NCBI RefSeq assembly: GCF_032062135.1 | Contig: NC_092859.1 | Span: 154,869,211-154,933,210, forward strand | DNA length: 64,000 bases | Direction of reading: 5' to 3' | From: Pyxicephalus adspersus | Lineage: Eukaryota; Chordata; Amphibia; Anura; Pyxicephalidae | In this document: piece by piece, positions 26,694 through 38,528 of the stretch | Layout: each line of letters opens with the position of its first letter | Position numbering within the stretch: position 1 is the stretch's first letter | Position numbers and translations under genes: made by a program | The notes under the pieces: model-generated | What the model was told of the DNA's origin: nothing | The model's input: the letters and a program-made list of their open reading frames with translations, nothing else | Database searches by the model: none

Positions 26694-27129
26694 TACAGTT
26701 GACATTCAAAAATCCGGCCTTCAATAATCCTGTTGCTTCTATTTTCCGGCACCGATTTCAGGGCGCATTTTCAAATTTACAATATTTTCTGGAGGCGCCT
26801 TTCATGTTTTGATGGCGCCGTACTCCAGAATCAGATGTTAGGTCTTGCTTTTCTCCATAAAATGAAGCTGTTCCTGTTGATGCTCATACTGTCAGCCATG
26901 AAGACTTTTCCAGGGTACTGTAATGATTAATTTATTTTTGATTAGTTGAACTAAAATTCTGTAAAACTGTTTTATTTAGTTGGTGAACATTAAAATTTCA
27001 CTTGCTTTTCCTTTAGTGTCATTTCATTTTAAATATATACAGCATATACAACCTTCAAAAATCCAGGATTTTTGAAAATCCGGCACTCCTCAGGCCTGGA
27101 GGTTGCCGGAGTTTTGAACCTGTACTGTA
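26694..27129. mobile_element. Pogo/Tigger-like MITE
   Basis: The left end is TACAGTTGACATTCAAAAAT then CCGGC. The right end is the complement of TACAGTACAGGTTCAAAACT then CCGGC. TA at each edge fits the TA target of Tc1/mariner-pogo elements. The element is 436 bp with no transposase and has a second internal atccaggatttttgaaaat hairpin near the right end. Confidence 0.75.
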
Positions 27130-27276
27130 ACCCCAATATATGAACATGTGCAACGTACCTGGAGTTAATTTACTCTGATCAATTTGCACGGAATATTTCA
27201 CTTAGCTTTGTGTATGTGGTGAACATTCACTTTTATCAATGGATCCAAAATCTCCAATCTCAACCAGAACAAACAG

Positions 27277-27475
27277 CACAGTACAGGGAGCGATGTTCTG
27301 CTCTATGGAGATGTGAATGGGGTAAGACAAGAAGGAATGGGGGCCAATAAGCACCCCACTGCGTCCTCCTAATTACTAAGCAATAGGAACCTAAGCAGCT
27401 GGTTACCCAACATGGTACTGTGCTAGTTAGATTTTCACCCTAGATGATCATCTCTACTGTCTGTACAAAGCTGTA
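27277..27475 (+). repeat. Unnamed dispersed repeat, copy 2
   Basis: Counterpart of 3510-3725: gcgatgttctgctctatgga, caccccactgcgtcctcc, gttagattttcaccctagat, then gatcatctctactgt. Confidence 0.6.
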
Positions 27476-27593
27476 GATATGTGATCTGGGTTATCATGTG
27501 AAGAAAATAAAAAAGTAAGCACAGACCATTTCTGTGAAATGATTCGAGAAATTACTTTTTGACTGCCATGTTACTTCGAATGCTAAGAGATAT

Positions 27594-27600
27594 ACATATA

Positions 27601-27644
<44 letters not shown>

Positions 27645-27690
27645 TGTGTATATATATATATATTTGTATATATATATATATTTATATATA
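27594..27690. repeat. (TA)n microsatellite with interruptions
   Basis: Dinucleotide TA tracts broken by tttg and ttta. It is a candidate for replication slippage and cruciform extrusion. Confidence 0.97.
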
Positions 27691-28173
27691 AAAAATACCC
27701 TTGCCCCAATTCCCCAACAACCACATTTCTCCAATTAACAGTGTGAAGGTTCCTTGGGGTTCTGTCTTACAATGCCGGGCTGTTATCTTGCATTGTGGAT
27801 GATAAAGTGTAACCTGCAACTACAGCAAGAAAGGAACTTGCAGGAAGATAAGATAAGCAGAAGTTCTTTTTATGGGTACCCGAGATGTAAATGAGCATTT
27901 ACCCCTTGAACTGTAGGGGGGGCCCCTCTGCAGGAGTATATTTATTTTGGGGTGTAAGGGCTGCAGAAATTGAGGGGTGTAAAGGCAATCCATGCATATG
28001 TTACTCGGCAGCCTCTCCCTATTCAAAATGAGATATCATAGTGTAAGATTAATAATTAAAAAGAGAACTATCTCCAGCTGTGAACTTCTATCCTCCAGTG
28101 CTAATTAGAAATCCAATAATTAATGACATGAATACTATAAACTCAATAAATTATAATAATAGAGGTGACCTAC

Positions 28174-28215
28174 CTCACTGTCCTCTTCTGGAGGTGGGGG
28201 AGGAGCTTTGATTAT
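28174..28215 (-). CDS. ANTXR1: ANTXR1 exon 14: proline-rich juxtamembrane tail
   Basis: 42 nt, 14 codons reading IIKAPPPPPEEDSE. Five consecutive prolines are followed by an acidic stretch that continues into the next exon. The acceptor is ttttag and the donor gtaggt. The family has a proline-rich, acidic segment directly after the membrane span. Confidence 0.93.
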
Positions 28216-28744
28216 CTAAAAGACAAAAAATATGTTAAAATAAACACAAACAATAACACACAAGACTTGTATATTAAAAAAAGTTTATTATAATGTACAA
28301 TGTTTGTGTATTTCTTGAAAGGTGATTATTTTTATTTAGCATTTCCCTGTTTCAACAAATACAATGTATAGATAACTTGTTTCCTATGTATGCATGTATC
28401 ACAATGTATTCATAGCGTGTAACATATATCGGTGGCACACCCATGCGTTAGTAATTCTACACGTATACACTTCAGAAGGACGGGGGTGCCGGTACTCAAC
28501 GCTCATAACCTCTCTGATCGGCCAATCAGGATATTCCCCAGTGACACGGCTGGATTACTTCACCAATCACTCAGCTCAGCCCTGGAATCCAACATCTGGC
28601 CCGCTCTCCGAATCTCTCTCCAGCTTTCCAGGAACTTGTTATTGCATCAGCACAGCCCAGGGCTGCAGTAATTAAATATTGTGCTGTACAAAATCACAGC
28701 TAATGAGCTATAGCCAATTCTTAAAGGGCCATGATGACTAATGC

Positions 28745-28990
28745 AAGGCAATCTCAACCAGGGGGCCCCCAGAGGTTGCTAGGGGTCCCTCAAACTGAAG
28801 CTGATTGATTTTACATTCGATGATGCCGGCATAGTTCAGGGGCCACAACACTTGGCAGAGCCAGCTGCCTGACTCCGATGATGTTTTTAGATATCTTAAA
28901 AGGTTGTATTCCAGCCACCACAATACGGAGATCATTATTTTCACTTAACACCAATTTAGAAGACTTTTTACCCATTGACCTCCCCCAATT
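28745..28990 (+). mobile_element. hAT-type MITE, 'gttcctccagaggttgc' family, divergent copy
   Basis: It reads caatctcaaccagggggccc and cagaggttgctaggggtccc, then diverges. Its interior is closest to the copy at 1125-1350 (gccacaacacttggcagagc). Confidence 0.65.
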
Positions 28991-29009
28991 CAAAGGCACT
29001 AATTATAGA

Positions 29010-29760
29010 ATGTTTCACACATTTTAAGTTAAAAATATGATTTATTTTAATATTAAAAATTCAAAGATATGTTAACTGTTATGGAAATATTGTTTGTACA
29101 TCCAATCTCACAGTGTTCAACGCATTTCGCAATAATATATATCTAAATATATGAATAATATCTGAAATTAAATCTGCCAAGTATTAAAACCAAAACAAAT
29201 AGATTTTAGATTTTGGCAAATAGATTTTAATACTTGGCAGATGAGATTTCAGATATGATACCGGTCTCTTCAGACTTAAGAAAGCTTATGTTGCGAAACG
29301 CATTAAACACTGTGAGAACAATGTTTCCATAACAGCATAACAATTACCATATATTAAACTTTAAATGTGTGATAAACTTCATAATTGGTGCCTTTACCAC
29401 CCTTAAAATTGATTCTCTGATAGGTATACAAAATTGTGTGGCACGAAAAAATGTATACCATTTTCCTGGTCTACTTAATAGGGGTTCCCCAAGACCCCCA
29501 TGTTTCTCAACATAGGCTTCCTCAGGACTGATGAGACCGGTATTATATCTGAAATCATATCTGACTAGTATTACAACCACAAGAAATAGATTTCAGATAT
29601 GATACCAGTCTCATCAGACTTGAGGAAACTTATGTTGCGAAACGCGTTAAACACTGTGTGAGATGGGATGTAAAAAAAAGGTTTCCATAACAGCTAACAT
29701 ATCTTTGAATTTTTAATCATATAATAAATTATAAATTTAACTTAAAAAGTGTGATGAAGG
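29010..29760. repeat. Composite inverted-repeat element with GCGAAACGC motifs
   Basis: The left arm (about 29010-29135) contains cacattttaagtt, ttcaaagatatgttaactgt, tatggaaatattg and caacgcatttcgc. The right arm (about 29630-29755) is its complement, ending aacttaaaaagtgtga. A third, direct copy of gttgcgaaacgcattaaaca then ctgtgag lies at about 29290. Repeated (c)agatatgataccggtctc segments lie between. An inverted tttctcaacataggcttcct sits at 29503. Confidence 0.75.
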
Positions 29761-29986
29761 GATAAAAAATTGATGAAGGGTAGGCAGGCGTGCAGATTTA
29801 TTAGAGGAGGCCTGAGAGCTAATTAAATGAAGGGAAGGCTGGCGGGCAGATTTAATGAAGGGGAGACTGGAGGGTAGATCTAGTGAAAGGGAAGACTGAA
29901 GATTTGAAGTATTTTTAAACCCAGCATTATGTCATAGCCTATTATAAGTCCTTAATTGTTGAGGCTGTATTAGGTCTTTTTTTTTT

Positions 29987-30190
29987 NNNNNNNNNNNNNN
30001 NNNNNNNNNNNNNNNNNNNNNNNNNNNNNNNNNNNNNNNNNNNNNNNNNNNNNNNNNNNNNNNNNNNNNNNNNNNNNNNNNNNNNNNNNNNNNNNNNNNN
30101 NNNNNNNNNNNNNNNNNNNNNNNNNNNNNNNNNNNNNNNNNNNNNNNNNNNNNNNNNNNNNNNNNNNNNNNNNNNNNNNNNNNNNNNNNN
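29987..30190. other. Assembly gap (N run)
   Basis: 204 consecutive N. Nothing can be read here. Open frames crossing it are artefacts. Confidence 1.
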
Positions 30191-30587
30191 AGCCTAGAGT
30201 GACAACGCTGCTTTTGAAACATGCAATACAGTGAGTGTTGTCACCCAGGACAGGAATTGTAAATAAAGGCCTAAAAACTAATCTGAGGACTGCAAGCAGC
30301 AATATATTTAATTTTTTAGATTTCCTTAATATAGCATAATCTAGGGTTATAGTAAACTAATTGTATATTCAAGGGAAATACCGATATGATCTTATGCCAG
30401 TGTGTATACAGAGAGCTTTTCCGGTCATGCCTGATCTCCAAACAGAGGATGCTGTTTATATACAAGAGAAGTGCAGATACAAATATCTCTGGATGCAGAG
30501 AAACAAGCGAGGTTAAACGCATTCCGCAGGCCCGGGGTCACGCCAGGTCCCAGAAACACAGGCAGGATGATGACATGTGAGACTTAC

Positions 30588-30683
30588 CACGGTACAGCAC
30601 AGGGGCCAGAACCACCACATCAGAGCCAGGACCAGCAGGAGGAACAGAATCAGCAGCACGATCGCCAATATCGTCCCGTCAGA
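30588..30683 (-). CDS. ANTXR1: ANTXR1 exon 13: transmembrane helix
   Basis: 96 nt, 32 codons in phase 0. It reads [20 protein letters not shown] then [12 protein letters not shown]. It contains about 20 uninterrupted hydrophobic residues followed by the WWFWPLCC membrane-exit motif typical of ANTXR proteins. The acceptor is ttcacag and the donor gtaagt. An assembly gap lies 400 bp downstream in the intron. Confidence 0.97.
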
Positions 30684-30859
30684 CTGTGAACAAGAAACAG
30701 AATGCTGAGTGATCTGTGCAACGGGCCTTAAAGAACACGTCAGCCCTAAGAAATGAAGTATTGCTTTATAACGAAAAGAGGTGGAAACCAACAAATACAA
30801 CCGAGTCACAACTTCCCGCAGAAGGAGGGGATGTAATATGCAGGCGCAAGGCTTGACAT

Positions 30860-31330
30860 CTGCAGCAAGGCTCCTGCAGATTGGAGAGTACTAACTGGGA
30901 CTTAGCACTTCTGCAGAGAGGCCGCTGCTTCACACAGAGACTTTTCTACTCTGTGGTTGGTTGCTAAATGAAGCAAACTTGGGAACATGTGAAAATGTGT
31001 AACTCCTAAGAGCTGTGAAACAATATCAGCCAAACAATGTTGGTGTTCGCCCTGAAATACAAAAAAAACATGGTCTCCCCCAAAAATGTATTAATGCCCT
31101 TACAGTGCTTTCATGTGTTTTCCCCTGTAAAGTCCCATCTTTAACCTAATATACCTTCATGTGATGGAGTGGCAACAATACTGCTCCTAAATTCAGCAGT
31201 TGCCACTCTTGTGTAGGCTGTGCTACCTGCACTATAGTGGGAGAAGAAGATATTGCAGGGGTCATGGCTATCAGCGGTGTGATTGCCAATATATAAGCCT
31301 GTAGCTTGTCCATCACCACCTGGCCCACTG
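30860..31330 (+). repeat. 470-bp dispersed repeat, uninterrupted copy
   Basis: Blocks in order: agagacttttctactctgtg, aactcctaagagctgtgaa, gtgatggagtggcaacaata, ttgccactcttgtgtaggct and caccacctggcccactgctc. The same blocks recur at 31344-31460 and 32690-33060. Confidence 0.75.
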
Positions 31331-31343
31331 CTCTGCTTCTAAA

Positions 31344-33060
31344 TCACTCCCAATAGATTTGAGAGCTCTAGATTTTACTCTCAGCAAGACCTTTGCAGTG
31401 AGCCCACTGCATAGAGAGACTTTTCTACTCAGGCTTAGGCTGCTTTCTAAAGGAAGCAAACTGTAGAACCCTTAAAACCTTTTTTTTATTTACTTGGAAT
31501 GTATTTAGCTTATTTTACCGGAATCTTTAATTATGGTTTTTAAGCAGAACAATACTCAATTCTCCTAGACTGATGTGATATCCATGGGCTTTACATCTAT
31601 TTATCCATCTTATTTTAAGATCCTGGGTACAGTTATCTTGATTGGCCTGGCCAGGATGACCCCTGTTTGTTCCTGCATATATTAAGGATGGCCTTAAATA
31701 TCACCTTGTAAGACCATTGTCAAGGTAAATAGCAGTCAGTGTTACCATTGGCTAGTAGTCACATGTGATGACCACCTGATGGCACATTGACCAATATTTA
31801 CTTAGACAAGGGGCTTATACGCTGATGTGCCCATTGTTAATGTACACAGCAGGTAGCTGCTGTCTGCTGCCTCTCTTAACGGGCCCACAGTTGTTCTTTA
31901 CATTACCAACCAGGTATTAGACAAATATTTGGGTACATTTTGGTTCAGATTATCTGAATTCTTTTGAATTTTTGTTATAAACTCACGTTTGTGCCAACCC
32001 TTCCCTACTATAATGGAGATATTTCTCTTGTGTTAGCGATTCGGCTGAATAGAAATGCTTTTTTTGGGTATTGGTTTCCTTTCATACTTCTCTTGTGCCG
32101 GTGTTCTCCATTCTTCCACCATTGAGGGGTACAGCTTGCAACCCTTCTCTGTTTCAGCTCCATGTTCCCAAAGACCCCAGCTATGTGTTTTGATCAAATC
32201 TGATTAAGCATGATTTTTTTTTGCGAAACACGTAGAGAAACGTCACATTATTAAACGTGATCCATTGTAATCCTTTATGGAAAACAATCATATTGCTCCT
32301 GAAACTCTGGGATATGTCCAATTGGAACTGTATGGGTTACATGCCGTTAGAGCACAGTTATGGTGTGTGTCATCGCTGGCACTGAATATGAAATTGGCAA
32401 ATGACTTCTTATCTTATTGCTTCTGTATGAAAGAAAAAATATATTTGTTTTTATATATCTAAACATTCTAATGTTCATTCTAATATATGTTTGCTGATAT
32501 GATAATTTGAGGTGTGGTACCCTATCAGGGTCTGGATATATTAATATATTTGACTAGCATTGGGTTTTATTAAGCCTGCAAATCCTAAATGTTTTTAGGC
32601 AATTATTCAATAACTGGGTAAATAAACCAAACCTTTCTAAGCCAGGCCAGACACACCCTCTAATTACATTGTCAGCACCTCATTTAGAAATAACTTGGAA
32701 AATGCATTTAAATAACTCTTAGGAGCTGTGAATATTAATATGACTCAAATGTTGATGTCATCTAAGTCTGTTGTTAAAATAAAGTACAGCTATGGATTCC
32801 TATTTGAAAAGTATGTATCAATGTATCTGAACTTGTCCCCCTGCAAAGTCCAACCTTTCACCTAATGTTTCTTGTGATGGGGTGGCTACAGTGCTGCACT
32901 ACTCCTGAATTTGGAGCAGAGTTGCCACTGTTATGTGGGCTGTGCCTGTGTGCACTACAGTGGGAGGGGTAAAGGTTGTGGGGGCGTGGCTTTCAGAATT
33001 GTAACCTGTAAATCAACACCTGGCCACACCCAGTTCTGCCCATTGCTTTGTGGATTGACA
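31344..33060 (+). repeat. 470-bp dispersed repeat, copy split by an insertion
   Basis: The first part, 31344-31460, has agagacttttctactcaggc and gaagcaaactgtag. The second, about 32690-33060, has aactcttaggagctgtgaa, gtgatggggtggctacagtg, ttgccactgttatgtgggct and caacacctggccacacccag. The intervening 1.2 kb is absent from the copy at 30860 and carries the motif gcgaaacacgtag at 32223. Confidence 0.7.
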
Positions 33061-33660
33061 GTACTGAACTCCTCCCATTGTGATCTGCAGCTGCTGGGAG
33101 CGGGAGAATGTTAGATACAAATCAAGGTTTTGGTTCAATCAGGGAAGGTAAAGAAGTTTATCTTTTTTACTTTTATAAGGTTTGTGCATCACATAGACCC
33201 GGATTTGTGACTTTTTAAAATGTATACACTTAGTATATGTTACTATGGGTTAGTTAGCATTACCATAACCACCAGCCAGCTTCTGTTAGAAATGTTTTGC
33301 CGGTCTGCAGCTTCTCTGTGTCCCGGACCAAGCGCAGCACGCTCTACACATGGAGACCTGAGTTAAGGTCACAGGGCTCTACATGGGGACGCCGGCCTCA
33401 ATTTATTACTCCAAGATGTGCTGGAAACGCACCAACTTTAGCTTAGTATTGTTACCTCTGTCTCATTGTAATGAGTTTTCTTGCAATGTTTAAAAATCTG
33501 AAACAATCCTTTCATGATGCCAATTTATAGCAACGTCAGGGTCTTTTCAAATGGAAAAAGAATTTAAAACCACATAAAAAAACAGATTAAGGCAATGTAA
33601 AGTGTAGGAGACAGCAAGATTGTCTTTCATTGCTCCGGGGACACAGCTGTTTTAACACTT

Positions 33661-33930
33661 TAGTGTTCCTAAAGGATTCCTCCAGAGGTTGCTGGGGCTT
33701 CCCAGGGCAATGAGCAGTTTGTTCCTCTCAGGTCAGTGTAAGTGACTCCAATGATCTTTTTGGCTATCTGTAATGGTGACATTCTTCCCAATGGCCGGCA
33801 ATGTAAGAGGAATTCTTCCCACTGATCACCACACTAATATACTGTGATCTGTGGATATAGGAATTATAGAAGGGGTTCCCTGAGACCTGAAAGTTATTTC
33901 AAGGGTTCCTCCATGGTAATAAGTTTTAGA
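33661..33930 (+). mobile_element. hAT-type MITE, 'gttcctccagaggttgc' family
   Basis: It reads ggattcctccagaggttgct then gatctttttggctatctg and aatggccggcaatgtaagag. It ends acctgaaagttatttcaagg. It is a full-length relative of the copy at 50067. Confidence 0.8.
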
Positions 33931-34370
33931 AACATGTAATACAGGTGAAGGAAGGGTCCTACGAGTTGTTTAACATAAGATTGTATTATTTCAATACACC
34001 AATTGTATTATATAATTTTTGCACACTTTTAATATATGGAGCCATTAAAAACCTCTTTCTCTCTCTTTGTTGTACTCCTGAAATAATCAACCTGTCTGCT
34101 TGCATTTTTTTAATTTTTAGGCTTAGAAAACAGGTGCAATCTATGAACCCATGACCCTTAAAGGGACTAAAGGTATTTGTGTGTGCACAATATCGAACTT
34201 TTTTTTTATATTGACATATATTTCCGATGAAGAAGGAAAAGGGAAGAGATAAGTAAGGGAAAAACAAAAGCTATTGGCAAAATGAATCTATTTCTGGTTA
34301 TCATCTATTCTCCAAAAAGGTGCAGAAATGGGGTTGTACCAGACATCTATACAGGATCTATAATCTATAG

Positions 34371-34787
34371 GCAGACCTGGATGTACTGTTTGATTGGGCA
34401 GCCAAGTGGCAAATGACAATTAATATAGATAGATGTAAAGTTATGCACTTGGGAGCTAACAACATGCATGCTTCATACTGTCTAGGGGAAATACATTTGG
34501 GGGAGTCAGAAATGGAAAATGATCAGGGGGTTCTGGTAGATCATAGACCTAATAACATCATGCAATGCCAAGCTGCAATATCTAAAGCTAGTAAAGTACT
34601 TTCTTGTATTAAAAGAGGAATACACCGCAGAGATGGAGACATAATCCTGCCCCTGTACAAAGCATTGGTCAGATCACATCTGGAATATGCAGTCCAGTTT
34701 TGGGATATTGTGGAATTGGAGAGAATGCCTGGTGAGAATGGAATTGTATTAGCTGATGTATATAAAATAATTGATCAGACTTTATAG
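34371..34787 (+). pseudogene. CR1-type LINE reverse-transcriptase fragment
   Basis: An open frame reads ADLDVLFDWAAKWQMTINID then RCKVMHLGANN, later ILPLYKALVRSHLEYAVQFW. These are the C-terminal RT blocks of CR1-like non-LTR retrotransposons (xWxLxFNxxKCxVMHxG and LYxxLVRPxLEYxxxxW). Similarity ends after VQFWD. The remaining codons to the stop do not look like the family. Only about 115 residues remain, so it is a 5'- and 3'-truncated dead copy. Confidence 0.88.
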
Positions 34788-35118
34788 TTCCTATATTGCC
34801 TGTGTTTATGGCTTTTGTTTAAATCTGATGCGTTTCACATTCCTTTACAAACCTATGAAAATGCAAATCCTGAAGTAGGTCAACTGCAGGTTAATAGAAC
34901 CTGGTAATAAGTTCTTAATGATTTCTGAAGCATCTCATACTTATGTTAAACTGATTCCATCATGTCAGATGACAACAGGCCTTTAACTACTTTATTATGG
35001 TGTCATTTCAGCCCTAGTTGGGACCAAATTGAGCTGGAGTGTCTTTTTTCTTTTCTTTTCTGATACATGTGTCTCATATACAGGAGGCTGCAAAGAATCA
35101 CTGCATCAGAAGACAATG

Positions 35119-35343
35119 GCCCTGATTTAATAAAGTTCTCCAAGGCTGGAGAGGATACCTTTTCATCAGTGAAGCTGGGTGATCCAGCAAACCTGGAATT
35201 AATTTTCCGAAATTATATAGCTTATTTGTTAGCAAATGTTTTCAATCCTGGACCAGATCCATCCCAGGTTTGCTGGATCACCCAGGTTCACTGATAAAAG
35301 TGTATCTCCTCCACTCTTGGAGAGCTTTATTAAATCAGATCCA
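35119..35343. mobile_element. Foldback MITE, copy 4 (best preserved)
   Basis: The left arm is cctgatttaataaagttctc then ggctggagaggatac and gggtgatccagcaaacctgg. The right arm mirrors it: caggtttgctggatcaccca then cttggagagctttattaaat. The arms are about 85 bp around a short AT-rich centre. Confidence 0.9.
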
Positions 35344-35910
35344 ATCTTTAGGGGGCCCTGGCTTCTTACTGCTCCACCAACAGCCTCCCAGTAGCTGCTG
35401 CCCCTTCAGTCCTCCCCCAGGAAAAATAACACCGTGGTAGATTAAAAATATATTACTTGTTCTAGCATTACTTCCTCTTGTTCTGTGCACCTGCTCGCTG
35501 TCACTTTTTTTGGATAGTGTGTTTATGTAAAATTGAGCCCATGAATAGAAATGAGTTTAACTGAGTAGACATACATGCATGATGTATTGGCTTGTCATTA
35601 CTACAATGTATGTTGTGAATGGGCCCTAAATATTTGCATACCTGAATGGCTAAAATGTGCAAAACAGCAACCAAAAAGTTATTCTAAGCTTTTCCTGAAT
35701 TCTCTACATATTTACTGGCACTAGCTCTGAAAATAAAGTTTGCAGTCACAGCTAAGTTGCTGCAGCTGAAGCTCAGTTTCTTGGTTCCAGATGTGTCACA
35801 AAATAAAAACACAACAAAAAAGCCACGCTCAACGGGAAACGGTGCGGCCAGCTTTTCCACTGTCACAGCAACATCCAGCATGACTACTCTGAACGCGGTC
35901 TGAAATCTTA

Positions 35911-36108
<198 letters not shown>

Positions 36109-36510
36109 TTACATTAGAATATTGAAGTCAGAATGCTAATAAAAGGGATGGCAAAGAGAGAAAAATAAACCCCCTTCCTGGGTCAGATGTTACCCATGTT
36201 GAGTCCATCAAATTCTTTGGATCTATAATCGCCCAAGACCTAAACTAGGTTTCCATCATCAAGTACAGTAAAGTATAGTTCAGCTCAGCCAATCCAACCA
36301 CCAGGTAATCACAACTAAAATCTTCCAGCAGCTTACTATACCTAACAATAACAGGTATAGTAGGGCAGGCCAATCCGATCACTGGGCAATGACAGCCACC
36401 ATAGTCTGGTGGTCTAGCCAATGAGTGGTAAAGTAATGTTGGATCAGAACTTGGATCTGACCACCCCTAGTCTTCAGTCTCTGACACCAATATTAATCAT
36501 TCAATGTAGG

Positions 36511-36855
36511 GGTGCATGGTGGCTCAGTGGTTAGCACTCTTGCCTTTGCAGTGCTAGGTCCCAAGTTCAAATCTTAGCCAGGACACTATTTGCAAGGAGT
36601 TGGTATGCTTTCCTCATGTTTGGGTTCGTTTTGACTGGGTACTCTGGTTTCCCCCCACATTCCAAAAACATGCAGATAGGTTAATTAGCTTCCCCTCAAA
36701 ATTCACGATATAATGTACTAAAGATGTATGACCATAGTAGGGACATTGGATTGTGAGCCCCTTTGGGGGACAGCTAGTGACATGACCATGGACTATGTAA
36801 AGTGTTGCATAATATATTGGTGTTATATAAATACTGTGTAATATTAATAATTTAC
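36511..36855 (+). mobile_element. tRNA-headed SINE with L2-like tail, copy 2 (best)
   Basis: The head tggtggctcagtggttagca fits box A (TGGCTCAGTGG) and caagttcaaatcttagcc fits box B. The conserved body has ccccacattccaaaaacatg. The tail is gtaaagtgttgcataatata then ggtgttatataaatactg. Confidence 0.88.
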
Positions 36856-36960
36856 TGAATATTATGTGTGACCCTTTGGTAATTTTAGGGTGTCACACTT
36901 GAGACCCTGTAAATAAAGTATGTTGACCATCCCTGATCTAAATGTACAATATCAATATTG

Positions 36961-37136
36961 GGACTGATATATGAAAGCTCTCCAAGACTGGAGAAGATTG
37001 ACTACTATGGGAGAACCTGGATCATTCAACAAACCTCTAAAGGATTTTGTTCAGGGTTGAAAACAATTGCCATTAAATAGCAAATGATGATAGGTTCCCC
37101 TAGGTTCTTCTCAAAGAGCTTTAATAAGTCAGACCC
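36961..37136. mobile_element. Foldback MITE, copy 5 (variant)
   Basis: A variant subfamily with gaaagctctccaagactgga on the left and tcttctcaaagagctttaat on the right. The centre carries caacaaacctctaaagg. Confidence 0.7.
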
Positions 37137-37686
37137 AATGTATTAGGAAGCAAAAGCAATGCAAAGTACAATAATGGTGTACAAAGCTTTGGAAATTGAA
37201 ACATGCAACCAGATTCTAGTTAATTGTTCTCAGATCAGCTTGTGTTTATTATACAACTTGGCACGCAATCATTACACTTTCCACAGCTTCAATGAACAAG
37301 ACTAATGTTTTTTATTGTAAAACGTTCATGAGAGAAACATGGTGACAGCCACTGCTGAACTCCTTCTGAACATTCCCATCAACAAGAGCAAGAATGCAGA
37401 TCAGATATGCCTATAGTTTGGCATTAATTATTTAAATTCATAAAGCTAACAAGTCAGCATGCCAGTCAGTCAACTAGCATGTGAAGAACAGCCAAGGCAT
37501 TCTTGATGTCTCTCTTAGGAAATATATCCTAAGAGAGGAATTGTACAAGGAGGTTCCTTGCCGGGAAGCGATATCTAGGCTGCCTACAGATGCCTATGGA
37601 GAGGGTGTTACACATAATTCTATTTTCATTAATATATTTCATGAAACAACAACTTAAGAGATGTATATCTATATGAAGTAGCTTAC

Positions 37687-37756
37687 ATGCCAGCTTCTTC
37701 CAGAACCGGGGCTGGACAAAGCAGATATGTGTCCTCCACAACCAGCGGCTTCTCAT
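37687..37756 (-). CDS. ANTXR1: ANTXR1 exon 11: Ig-like stalk, DTYLLCPAP segment
   Basis: 70 nt. It reads (N)[18 protein letters not shown] then EEAGM. The junction codons close as AAT on the 5' side and ATG on the 3' side. The acceptor is gttgtag and the donor gtaagc. Confidence 0.95.
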
Positions 37757-38429
37757 CTACAACATGAAAATATACATGAAACGATTAAGATTTGCTTAGT
37801 ACCAGGGATAATAAAAACAGCAGAAATTATAACTTTGCTATTTTTGTTCTTTTTTCGATCATTATCCTCGATATTTCTTCCAGTAGTTGGCTGGCCAAGA
37901 TGCCCGAACCATTCCTTGGTGGGTTTCAATCACAAATTGGGACTGGAGCATCTCCAGGACACCAGATATTCTCGGTCCATCTATCCTGTTCTGGAAATGC
38001 TACAAGACACTGACCTTTGGAAGTATCTGACAAAGCTATCGGAGACCCTCTCAAGGAAATGGCCAGGTCATGTCAGGACTGGACAGTATATTAATAAATA
38101 GAAATAAATTGAATGAATAGTTTAGGAAGGTCATCAAAGTAAATACAAAGGTGACCAAAGGTTTTTATAACTAGCATTTCATTTCCTATGTCTTCCATGC
38201 TTTAATTCTTTTCTCAAACCAATCCATTTACACGTTTGAAGCCAGAAAGTTATGACAAATGGAGAACAGCTTACAATTTATGTAAAAAGGTGATTCTGCA
38301 TGGCTGGCTGGTCCTAACCATCTGATCAGAATTGCAGAGCCCCGCTTAAAACATCCAGGTCAACAAATGCATGCAATATAAATCCTCTGCAAGAGGAACA
38401 ACTTCTTCTAGGCAAACGTTTCAACTTAC
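37757..38429 (-). other. ANTXR1 intron 10
   Basis: 673 bp. An opposite-strand frame of 124 codons (37727-38101) overlaps exon 11 and has no recognisable domain. I treat it as chance. Confidence 0.8.
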
Positions 38430-38528
38430 TAAGAGAGTTTGTGTCATTGATCCTGAAGCTGCATAGTACTCGGTCCACATTCCGTGAATATCGGAATCCA
38501 TTGCCCCTTACCACCACTTGGAAGGACT
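38430..38528 (-). CDS. ANTXR1: ANTXR1 exon 10: Ig-like stalk, NDT sequon
   Basis: 99 nt. It reads (E)[18 protein letters not shown] then [17 protein letters not shown] is a potential N-glycosylation site. [10 protein letters not shown] is a hallmark that separates ANTXR1 from ANTXR2. The acceptor is ttcatag and the donor gtaagt. Confidence 0.96.

Larger units (their letters stand above)
28216..30587 (-). other. ANTXR1 intron 13
   Basis: 2.37 kb including a 204-bp gap. It holds a divergent hAT-type MITE (28745-28990) and a complex inverted-repeat cluster (29010-29760) built around GCGAAACGC. The stretch 28390-28680 is GC-richer than its surroundings but has no recognisable coding content. Confidence 0.75.

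Noticed and set aside
29932..30302. Open frames of 96-110 codons
   Set aside because: They cross the 204-N gap.
36511..36585. tRNA-like A and B boxes
   Set aside because: They belong to a SINE head. No acceptor stem or anticodon arm folds, so this is not a tRNA gene.
37727..38101. 124-codon plus-strand frame overlapping ANTXR1 exon 11
   Set aside because: It is antisense to a verified exon, has no domain or homology that I recognise, and has no promoter or splice support.
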